Shown: one piece after another, positions 1-4,794 of the stretch
Layout: every line of letters starts with the position of its first letter
Numbering within the stretch: the first letter of the stretch is position 1
Origin: Bacteroidota bacterium
GTDB taxonomy: Bacteria > Bacteroidota > Bacteroidia > Chitinophagales > Chitinophagaceae
Assembly: GCA_023391315.1 (NCBI GenBank)
Contig: JAEWBD010000021.1
Coordinates: 1 to 8,160, forward strand
DNA: 8,160 bases
Reading direction: 5' to 3'
The notes under the pieces: model-generated
Seen by the model: the letters and a program-made list of their open reading frames with translations, nothing else
What the model was told of the DNA's origin: nothing
The model's database searches: none
Program-made: the position numbers and the translations under genes

Positions 1-202
1 CATCTATGATGCCGAGTTCCAAAGCTTTCTTTGCGCTTGCCTGCGTTCTGCTTACACCAATGATATGTTTGGCAAGGTTCTTTTCCTTTAACGCTAAAGC
101 GAACGAGCCGCTTATTAAACCAACGCCAACAATAGTTACGGTGTTAAAGCCTCCCGTTCCGGAGGGAGCCATTGTATCTTCGTTGTTATTTTCCTCTTTC
201 AT
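1..202 (-). CDS. tyrA: Prephenate dehydrogenase, N-terminal part (cut by window edge)
   Basis: Only the first 67 codons are inside the window; the rest lies to the left. The reading starts at ATG 202-200. After a polar N-terminal extension of about 20 residues comes a beta strand and a dinucleotide-binding turn, TVTIVGVGLISGSFALAL (residues 21-38), the NAD(P)-binding motif GxGLIxGS of the TyrA family; a second strand ending IIGVSR follows, as in a Rossmann fold. The family oxidatively decarboxylates prephenate to 4-hydroxyphenylpyruvate, the tyrosine branch. ATG 172-170 (Met11) is an alternative start just before the conserved part. It is the third gene of the pheA-aminotransferase-tyrA unit, 112 nt after the aminotransferase stop, so it probably depends on the attenuated promoter near 2520-2550, although a promoter of its own cannot be excluded. 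The family call is firm because fold motif and neighbours agree; the catalytic domain cannot be seen. Confidence 0.88.
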   Translation of the reverse strand, partial: MKEENNNEDTMAPSGTGGFNTVTIVGVGLISGSFALALKEKNLAKHIIGVSRTQASAKKALELGIID

Positions 203-288
203 AAAATATCACGTAATCTTGTTTATAACTTCGATTAGTTCAAAGGTTCATAAATTCATTCCTTGTTCTATAGCTACTTTACTTAGCG

Positions 289-314
289 ACCAATCAACAT
301 TTCAACCAATCAAC
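289..314. repeat. Two direct copies of a 10-bp repeat in the aminotransferase-tyrA gap
   Basis: The ten bases accaatcaac occur at 289-298 and again at 305-314, with a 6-nt spacer, directly after the aminotransferase stop codon. The rest of the 112-nt gap (203-288) is AT-rich, with no terminator hairpin and no good TAnnTTTG promoter. The repeat may be slippage-derived or a protein site; nothing in the sequence decides this. Confidence 0.5.
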
Positions 315-1487
315 CTAATTTCTTATTCTTTCAATTGCTTCATTTATTTTCTCTTCAGTGGCGCATAAGCTTATCCTTATATAATCATTACCACCATTTC
401 CAAAAATGCCGCCCGGTGTAATAAATACATTGCTTTCATATAAAACTTTATCGCTTAAAGCATAACTATTTTCAAAACCTGCAGGGATTTTTGCCCACAT
501 AAACATGCCGGATTGTAGTTTGGAATAACCGCAATGCAATGCATCAAGCAGTTCGTAAACTTTTTCACGCCTTTTTCTATAAACCGCATTAATGCTTTCA
601 TACCAGTCTTTACCTAACGATAAAGCCTTGGCAGCAGCCAGTTGAACCGGCAGAAACATACCGCTGTCCATATTGCTCTTAAAACGCAACACTTCGTTTA
701 TTCTCTCTTTATTCCCGCATAAAACACCTACGCGCCAGCCGGCCATGTTTTGCGCTTTGCTTAAAGAGTTTAATTCAAGCGCAACATCTTTAGCGCCTTC
801 AACACTTAAAATGCTTAGTGGCTCATCATTCAGGATAAAACTGTAAGGGTTATCGTGGCAAATGAGAATATTATGTTTTTTACCAAACGTAATTAACTGT
901 TCAAATAATTGTATTGAAGCAGGCTGGCCCGTAGGCATTTGCGGATAATTAACCCAAAGCCCCTTGATCCCTTTAAATGGAGATTTGGCAAATTGCTCCA
1001 CTAATGCTTCCAGTTGTTCAAAGTCAGGTTCATAATTGTTTTCTTCATTTAAATCATAATAAACAGGTGTTGCACCTGTAAGTTTTACGGCGCTCGAATA
1101 AGTTGGGTAACCGGGGTTGGGAACAAGCACTGCGCAACCTTCTTCAAAATAGGTCATGCAAATATGCATAATGCCTTCTTTGCTGCCTATAAGCGGCAGT
1201 ATTTCTGTGTCAGCATCTAAATCAGTTTTATACCATTGCCTATACCAGTTGGCAAAAGCATTACGCAAAACAGGCGAGCCTTTATAGTTTTGATAACCGT
1301 GCACATTTGGCTTTGCGCTTTCTTCCTGCAGCGCCTTAATTACATCAGGATGCGGTGGCATATCAGGGCTGCCTATGCCCAGGTTAATAATATTTTTTCC
1401 CTGCTTATTCAATGTATCTATCTCTCTTAATTTTTGTGAGAAATAATATTCATGCACACTGTTTAAACGCGCTGCGGTTGTAATCAT
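315..1487 (-). CDS. Class I/II PLP-dependent aminotransferase of the aromatic cluster
   Basis: A 390-residue fold-type I aminotransferase, full length for the family. Visible landmarks are GSKEG (101-105, PLP phosphate contact), NPGYPTY (124-130), the cofactor-binding segment NYPQMPTG (180-187), Asp212 and Tyr215 in HDNPYSF (contacts to pyridine nitrogen and O3'), the Schiff-base lysine Lys244 in SLSKAQNMAGWRVG, and Arg371 in YIRISL (substrate carboxylate). Position 184 is Met where most class I enzymes have Asn (NPTG). Lying between pheA and tyrA, it most likely transaminates phenylpyruvate and 4-hydroxyphenylpyruvate, or prephenate itself; homologues are often labelled aspartate or LL-diaminopimelate aminotransferase, and sequence alone does not settle the substrate. 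It starts 2 nt after the pheA stop (TAA 1492-1490, ATG 1487-1485), which suggests translational coupling; no Shine-Dalgarno sequence is seen. Confidence 0.93.
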   Translation of the reverse strand: MITTAARLNSVHEYYFSQKLREIDTLNKQGKNIINLGIGSPDMPPHPDVIKALQEESAKPNVHGYQNYKGSPVLRNAFANWYRQWYKTDLDADTEILPLIGSKEGIMHICMTYFEEGCAVLVPNPGYPTYSSAVKLTGATPVYYDLNEENNYEPDFEQLEALVEQFAKSPFKGIKGLWVNYPQMPTGQPASIQLFEQLITFGKKHNILICHDNPYSFILNDEPLSILSVEGAKDVALELNSLSKAQNMAGWRVGVLCGNKERINEVLRFKSNMDSGMFLPVQLAAAKALSLGKDWYESINAVYRKRREKVYELLDALHCGYSKLQSGMFMWAKIPAGFENSYALSDKVLYESNVFITPGGIFGNGGNDYIRISLCATEEKINEAIERIRN

Positions 1488-1489
1488 AA

Positions 1490-2320
1490 TTATTTTAGTT
1501 TGCCATTTTTGTAAACGCCATAAATCTTTAAATGTTCAATAACAGGCTTTATTTCTTCTATCACTTTGTCAAATTGCTGAAGGTTTTCAAATTCAAGATC
1601 TGCATGAAAACTGTATTTGAAATTGGTGCCGGGAATAGGGAAACTTTGCAGCTTGCTGAGGTTAACATCGGTATCGGCAATTCTTGTAAGCACTCTTGCC
1701 AGGCTGCCTTTTGAATTATCTGTATGAAAGTTTACCGATGCCTTGTTCGCGTTTTCAACAGGCTGGGAAAAATCTGCATGCTGCAATACAAGAAAGCGGG
1801 TGTAATTATTTCTCAGTGTATGAATGTGCGGAGCAATTATCTTAAGATCAAACAATTCAGCAGCCAGCTTGCTTGCAATAGCGGCAATATGTTTGCTTTT
1901 ATGCTGATAAATATGTTTGGCGCTTAATGCCGTATCTTCTGTTTCAATCAGCTTCCAGTTATACTTATCTAAATATGCAAAACATTGCTGCAAGGCCATG
2001 GGATGGGAGTGCACTTCTTTTATATCTTCCAGTTCAACATGTTTGTTAACCATGAGGTTTTGGTCAATCTGCAGATACACCTCGCCTATAATGGTAAGGT
2101 TACTTTTTTGAAGAAGGTTATAATTAGCTAAAATGCTGCCGGCGATAGAATTTTCAATTGCCATAACAGCCCGGGTGCTTTCATTTTTAACCGAGGCTTT
2201 TTTTATAAGCTCATTAAAAGTGGCGCATGGATTTACTCCTATTTCTTTTCCTAAAAATTTTATGGCAGCGGCCTGGTGAAAGCTGCCTTCGTAGCCCTGG
2301 ATGTAAACTTCATGTTTCAT
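1490..2320 (-). CDS. pheA: Prephenate dehydratase, monofunctional, with C-terminal ACT domain
   Basis: A 276-residue protein that converts prephenate to phenylpyruvate, the committed step to phenylalanine. The catalytic domain (about 4-180) shows the glycine-rich opening IQGYEGSFHQ (8-16), AIENSIAGSI (54-63, family motif IENS), HSHPMALQQC (104-113) and the catalytic TRF motif at 174-176. An ACT domain (about 193-272) follows, with GSLARVLTRIAD (205-216) corresponding to the GALA effector motif. The second effector motif, ESRP in enteric PheA, reads QSFP here (225-228). There is no chorismate mutase domain, so that activity must come from another gene; in many Bacteroidota it is fused to DAHP synthase, which lies outside this window if present. 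Expression should be controlled by the leader-peptide attenuator immediately upstream (2391-2550). The 70 nt between the terminator and the ATG carry no clear Shine-Dalgarno sequence. Confidence 0.95.
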   Translation of the reverse strand: MKHEVYIQGYEGSFHQAAAIKFLGKEIGVNPCATFNELIKKASVKNESTRAVMAIENSIAGSILANYNLLQKSNLTIIGEVYLQIDQNLMVNKHVELEDIKEVHSHPMALQQCFAYLDKYNWKLIETEDTALSAKHIYQHKSKHIAAIASKLAAELFDLKIIAPHIHTLRNNYTRFLVLQHADFSQPVENANKASVNFHTDNSKGSLARVLTRIADTDVNLSKLQSFPIPGTNFKYSFHADLEFENLQQFDKVIEEIKPVIEHLKIYGVYKNGKLK

Positions 2321-2390
2321 TCGTGCATATTTATTTTTTCAGTTGTCTCATGTGCCGCCTGTGTGTGAAAATTTTACATGGGCGTTTCAT

Positions 2391-2423
2391 AATAAAAAAT
2401 CCCGGCCTTTTGTAGCCGGGATT
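2391..2423 (-). terminator. Intrinsic terminator of the pheA attenuator
   Basis: Read on the minus strand, AATCCCGGC (2423-2415) pairs perfectly with GCCGGGATT (2406-2398) across an 8-nt loop, and the hairpin runs straight into TTTTTT then ATT. This is a 9-bp GC-rich stem plus U tract, a standard Rho-independent terminator. It lies between the pheA promoter and pheA and follows the aromatic-rich leader ORF by 24 nt, so its job is conditional termination (attenuation) rather than ending an upstream gene; the upstream lipoprotein transcript has its own terminator at 2583-2612. Confidence 0.88.
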
Positions 2424-2458
2424 CATAAATGTATTCATGTACACATATTACCCGGCTA
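2413..2458 (-). promoter_or_regulatory. Antiterminator stem of the pheA attenuator
   Basis: On the minus strand TAGCCGGG (2458-2451, inside the last leader codons) is exactly complementary to CCCGGCTA (2420-2413), an 8-bp stem. CCCGGC is also the 5' arm of the terminator, so the two hairpins exclude each other. Between the arms, ATGTGT and ATACAT can extend the structure with a further 6 pairs including one G-U. A ribosome that reaches the leader stop codon (2450-2448) would cover the first arm and let the terminator form. One stalled at the Phe/Tyr codons would leave that arm free and favour read-through into pheA. The pairing is seen in the sequence; the mechanism is inferred. Confidence 0.8.
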
Positions 2459-2510
2459 TTCCTTTAAAATAAAAGAAATAAAAAAAGGTATATGTGATAG
2501 TCTGTTGCAT
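2448..2510 (-). CDS. Phe/Tyr-rich leader peptide controlling the pheA operon (pheL-like)
   Basis: A 20-codon ORF, ATG 2510-2508 to TAA 2450-2448, encoding MQQTITYTFFYFFYFKGIAG. Residues 9-15 are seven aromatic residues in a row, and eight of the nine residues at positions 7-15 are Phe or Tyr (five Phe, three Tyr). The likely role is a sensor: charged tRNA-Phe and tRNA-Tyr let the ribosome run to the stop codon, while shortage of either stalls it. The match to the downstream products is direct, since the operon makes both phenylalanine and tyrosine. A consensus promoter ends 9 nt before the ATG, so the leader mRNA would have a 5' UTR of only a few nucleotides and no Shine-Dalgarno sequence. 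The last sense codons, GCC GGG, are part of the antiterminator arm. The peptide itself need not have any function. Confidence 0.87.
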   Translation of the reverse strand: MQQTITYTFFYFFYFKGIAG

Positions 2511-2519
2511 TTTGGGGCA

Positions 2520-2550
2520 CAAAAGTAACAGTAAGAAATTATTCATCAAA
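2520..2550 (-). promoter_or_regulatory. Promoter of the pheA-aminotransferase-tyrA operon
   Basis: On the minus strand TTTG (2550-2547) is followed by a 19-nt spacer and TACTTTTG (2527-2520), a perfect match to the Bacteroidetes primary-sigma consensus TTTG / TAnnTTTG. A start point about 5-8 nt downstream would fall near 2515-2512, only a few bases before the leader ATG at 2510. Position and quality make this the best supported promoter in the window. Confidence 0.82.
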
Positions 2551-2582
2551 TTTTTAAACAGAATATTTTAATGCCTAAAACG

Positions 2583-2612
2583 AAAAAAGCCCTTCCGTGG
2601 AAACGGAACGGC
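2583..2612 (-). terminator. Intrinsic terminator after the small lipoprotein gene / candidate sRNA
   Basis: On the minus strand a 10-position stem (2612-2603 with 2598-2589, one mismatch) closes a TTCC tetraloop and is followed by TTTTTT (2588-2583). It ends transcription coming from the lipoprotein gene and the structured region after it, and thereby insulates the pheA promoter that starts 33 nt further on. Read on the plus strand the hairpin is not followed by a T tract. Confidence 0.82.
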
Positions 2613-2703
2613 CTCTAACGATTGCTTGCCATATGAAAAAAGATTAGGCTAAACATTCCGGTGCAAGCATACCACCTCAACTCTGGAAACGCTTGTTTAG
2701 CTT
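2583..2703 (-). ncRNA. Candidate structured small RNA or 3' UTR
   Basis: I do not recognise an RNA family here. On the minus strand GCTAAACA (2701-2694) and TGTTTAGC (2655-2648) form a perfect 8-bp stem. Inside it TTCCAG (2688-2683) pairs with CCGGAA (2661-2656) with one G-U, leaving a roughly 20-nt loop. Seven loop bases, TGCTTGC (2669-2663), are complementary to GCAAGCA (2629-2623) downstream, which would make a pseudoknot. The intrinsic terminator at 2583-2612 follows. A stretch of about 115 nt with stem, possible pseudoknot and terminator looks like a small RNA, released either from its own weak promoter (2708-2738) or by processing of the lipoprotein mRNA. It could equally be only a stable 3' UTR. 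Confidence 0.4.
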
Positions 2704-2707
2704 TAAA

Positions 2708-2738
2708 CGAATTTAATTAATGAGTAGAATCAGGTAAA
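2708..2738 (-). promoter_or_regulatory. Weak possible promoter for the structured RNA
   Basis: On the minus strand TTTA (2738-2735), 19 nt, then TAAATTCG (2715-2708) match the Bacteroidetes TTTG / TAnnTTTG consensus at 3 of 4 and, over the six fixed positions of TAnnTTTG, 5 of 6. A start about 6 nt on would coincide with the base of the stem-loop at 2701. It overlaps the end of the lipoprotein gene. AT-rich DNA gives such matches by chance, hence low confidence. Confidence 0.22.
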
Positions 2739-2890
2739 GTAGTATCTGCAGGAGCCATCATAGATGTATCCGGTGCAGTTACAGTTGTATCAGGAGCTAC
2801 AGTTGTAGTATCTGCAGAAGTATCAGTAGTGCTGCTGCTGTTACAAGCTGCAAAAACACCGATGGCTAAAACGATCAATAATTTTTTCAT
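2717..2890 (-). CDS. Very small Thr/Asp-rich lipoprotein
   Basis: A 57-residue protein if read from ATG 2890-2888. That start gives a textbook lipoprotein signal: MKK, a hydrophobic stretch LLIVLAIGV, and a lipobox FAAC with the lipidated Cys16. The same frame stays open to an upstream ATG at 2953, but this would add 21 His/Lys-rich residues before the signal peptide, so it is unlikely. The mature part is about 40 residues, almost all Ser, Thr, Asp, Ala and Pro, with repeated APDT/ADTT units and no folded domain. It is probably an unstructured, membrane-anchored surface or periplasmic peptide of unknown function. Bacteroidota genomes carry many such tiny lipoproteins. It has its own terminator-bearing 3' region (2583-2703). 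The gene is divergent from the sigma factor gene, with 144 nt between their starts. No domain can be named. Confidence 0.72.
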   Translation of the reverse strand: MKKLLIVLAIGVFAACNSSSTTDTSADTTTVAPDTTVTAPDTSMMAPADTTLPDSTH

Positions 2891-3034
2891 GTGTTTGTGT
2901 TTTTTGTGATGTAATTTTTGTTTTAATACCCAAATACAACATAGGTAACCCATGTTTTTAAAATTTTTTTTCCGGAAACTTGCAGCAATATTTGGGTTAC
3001 TTTTACTTTAATCAGGTATTAAACTACACACGGC

Positions 3035-3598
3035 GTGAAGGGCGATTCGAACGAACAATTATTATTAAAAGCACTGGCAAATAACGATTCTAAAGCCGCA
3101 GAAACCATATATAAAGACAACTTTAACATGGTTCTTGCCTTTATTATTAATAACAACGGAACTTACGACGAAGCAAGGGATATTTTTCAGGAGGCGATGA
3201 TAACGCTCTATCAAAAAGCTAAATCTGAATCGTTCGTACTCACCAGCCAGCTTAAAACTTATATTTATTCAGTAAGCCGCAGGCTTTGGTTAAAACGGCT
3301 TCAGCAATTGGGTAAAACAACCAATGGCGTTGAAAATTTTGATTCCGTAGTTGTTGATGATGATATTGAAATTCATGAGAGGAGAGATGCTGAACTTGGT
3401 ATTATGCACAGGGCTTTAAACAGTTTGGGAGAACCCTGCAAAAGTTTGCTTGAAGCATTTTATATAGAAAAAAAGAGCATGGATAAAATTGCCTTATTAT
3501 TTGGCTATACAAATGCTGATAATGCAAAAAATCAAAAATATAAATGCCTGATGCGTTTGAAAAAATTATTCTTTTCCCAGTATAATATAGGAGAGTGA
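3035..3598 (+). CDS. ECF-type RNA polymerase sigma factor
   Basis: A 187-residue sigma-70 family protein with only regions 2 and 4. Region 2 (about 23-92) includes DEARDIFQEAMITLYQKA (45-62), the core-binding and -10 recognition helix, and YIYSVSRRLWLKRL (76-89). Region 4 (about 122-180) contains LGEPCKSLLEAFYIEKKSMDKIA, a helix-turn-helix, then GYTNADNAKNQKYKC, a recognition-helix sequence typical of a Bacteroidota ECF group. The chosen start is GTG at 3035; an in-frame stop at 3020-3022 limits extension, and the next ATG (codon 32) would cut into region 2. No Shine-Dalgarno sequence is visible; a weak promoter (TTG at 2980, TACTTTAA at 3004) is possible. Its stop codon overlaps the start of the next gene, so the two are co-translated. 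It probably directs a stress or envelope regulon; the target promoters are unknown. Confidence 0.9.
   Translation: MKGDSNEQLLLKALANNDSKAAETIYKDNFNMVLAFIINNNGTYDEARDIFQEAMITLYQKAKSESFVLTSQLKTYIYSVSRRLWLKRLQQLGKTTNGVENFDSVVVDDDIEIHERRDAELGIMHRALNSLGEPCKSLLEAFYIEKKSMDKIALLFGYTNADNAKNQKYKCLMRLKKLFFSQYNIGE
3589..3593 (+). promoter_or_regulatory. Ribosome binding site that fixes the start of the anti-sigma/protease gene
   Basis: AGGAG at 3589-3593 is one of the few clear Shine-Dalgarno sequences in the window. It lies 4 nt before ATG 3598 but only 1 nt before the alternative GTG 3595, which favours ATG 3598. It sits in the last codons of the sigma gene, consistent with coupled expression of the pair. 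Confidence 0.65.
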
Positions 3599-4707
3599 TG
3601 GAAGATATACTTTTACTTAATTCAATAGAACGCTACCTGGAAGGCCGTATGCTTCCGGATGAAAAAAAATTTTTTGAAGAGCTGCGCACAAGCAACCCGG
3701 CTATAGACCAAATGGTGGTGGAGCATAAATTATTCCTGCACCAGATGGATGAGTATGCCGGTGTAAAACATTTTAAAGAATCTCTCCACACCATTCATTC
3801 AAAACTTTCTGTAACCGGCGAAATCAGGAACAGTGAAGAACCGGAAGGTGTTACCGGCAAAGTGGTTCAGTTATGGCACCGTTATAAAAAGGTTACAGCC
3901 ATTGCAGCTTCCATCGCCTGTATCACAGCACTGTTTATCAGTGCACTGGCCATGTACTTTTCACCTGCCGCCAATAAAACCCAACTGGAACGCTTAAGCA
4001 GGGATATTGCGGAAATAAGAAAATCCCAAATACAAACCAATAATGCACTGAAAGAAGTTGCCGATACAAAAATCCCCAAAGGGGCTATTGTAAAATCTGG
4101 TGGTACAGCTTTTTTAATTGATGGCAAAGGCTTTTTGGTTACCAATGCCCACGTGCTGGATGGAAGCGGCGCTATTGTTATGGATAAAGACGGCCATGAA
4201 TACAATGCCAAAATTATGTCTGTAGATCATGCCAGGGATTTGGCAGTGCTGCAAATTACTGATGATGATTTTAAGCCTTTAAAAAACCTGCCTTATTCCA
4301 TACGCCGCAGCCAGCCGGATTTAGGTGAGGAACTTTTTACACTGGGATATCCCCGCGAAGAGATTGTTTACAATATGGGTTACCTGAGTGCTAAAACCGG
4401 TTATAAAGGCGATACAACAAGTTGCCAGCTTTCATTAACGGCAAACCCGGGTAATTCGGGCGCTCCTGTATTTAATAATAATGGCGAAGTTGTTGGTATC
4501 ATAACAACAAGACAATCTCAAACAGAAGATGTTGTATTTGCACTTAAGGCAAATAATATTTATAGTATGATTGACAGCCTGAAATCGCAGGATACGTCAC
4601 TAAAAAAAATCAAGCTGCCATCCGGCAATACTTTAAAAAATATGGATAGGGTAAGCCAGGTTAAAAAAGCTGAAGGCTGTGTTTTCCTTATCAAAACTTA
4701 TAAATAG
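3598..4707 (+). CDS. Membrane anti-sigma-like protein fused to a trypsin-like (DegP-type) serine protease
   Basis: A 369-residue protein in three parts. Residues 1-70 resemble the cytoplasmic start of Bacteroidota anti-sigma factors (IERYLEGRMLPDEKKFFEEL then NPAIDQMV). Residues about 98-120 form one transmembrane helix after a Lys/Arg-rich stretch (WHRYKK), giving an N-in, C-out topology; 126-152 may be a short coiled coil. Residues about 160-330 are a chymotrypsin-fold protease of the HtrA/S1C type with the full triad His185 (TNAHVL), Asp214 (ARDLAVL) and Ser287 (GNSGAP), and the LGYP strand at 249-252. No PDZ domain follows; the last 35 residues are lysine-rich. ATG overlaps the sigma stop by one base (TGATG). 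The likely role is to hold the sigma factor at the membrane, with the protease domain sensing or acting in the periplasm; whether it cleaves itself, a partner or misfolded proteins is unknown. Confidence 0.85.
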   Translation: MEDILLLNSIERYLEGRMLPDEKKFFEELRTSNPAIDQMVVEHKLFLHQMDEYAGVKHFKESLHTIHSKLSVTGEIRNSEEPEGVTGKVVQLWHRYKKVTAIAASIACITALFISALAMYFSPAANKTQLERLSRDIAEIRKSQIQTNNALKEVADTKIPKGAIVKSGGTAFLIDGKGFLVTNAHVLDGSGAIVMDKDGHEYNAKIMSVDHARDLAVLQITDDDFKPLKNLPYSIRRSQPDLGEELFTLGYPREEIVYNMGYLSAKTGYKGDTTSCQLSLTANPGNSGAPVFNNNGEVVGIITTRQSQTEDVVFALKANNIYSMIDSLKSQDTSLKKIKLPSGNTLKNMDRVSQVKKAEGCVFLIKTYK

Positions 4708-4735
4708 AACAAATAATTCAAGCAACCTTTAAACT

Positions 4736-4762
4736 AAAAATCCCGCCTTGGCGGGATTTTTT
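4736..4762. terminator. Bidirectional intrinsic terminator between convergent genes
   Basis: TCCCGC (4741-4746) and GCGGGA (4751-4756) form a GC-rich stem with a CTTG loop, flanked by five A on the left and six T on the right, which extend the stem and supply a U tract in both directions. It lies between the end of the protease gene (4707) and the end of the convergent nucleotidyltransferase gene (4795), so it probably serves both. Confidence 0.88.
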
Positions 4763-4794
4763 AATTTTTACAGATAGCCCATTAGTTTATGGCT

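Noticed and set aside
6..368. Plus-strand open frame of 120 codons with a hydrophobic start
   Set aside because: It lies antisense to tyrA and to the end of the aminotransferase, both of which have family motifs; the hydrophobic start is the complement of the Rossmann-fold coding sequence.
2331..2390. 19-codon minus-strand ORF between the pheA terminator and pheA
   Set aside because: It starts with ATG right after the U tract, but the product (Lys/Arg/His-rich) has no aromatic run and no link to the attenuator; an ORF this short is expected by chance.
2391..2550. T-box or aptamer-type riboswitch as the control of pheA
   Set aside because: No T-box core or known aptamer is visible, and the leader ORF with an aromatic run plus exclusive hairpins explains the region better.
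2717..2953. Longer version of the small lipoprotein starting at 2953
   Set aside because: The extra 21 residues would precede and spoil the signal peptide; ATG 2890 gives a normal lipoprotein start.
3595..3597. GTG as start of the anti-sigma/protease gene
   Set aside because: It is only 1 nt from AGGAG, while ATG 3598 has a 4-nt spacer and overlaps the sigma stop in the usual TGATG form.
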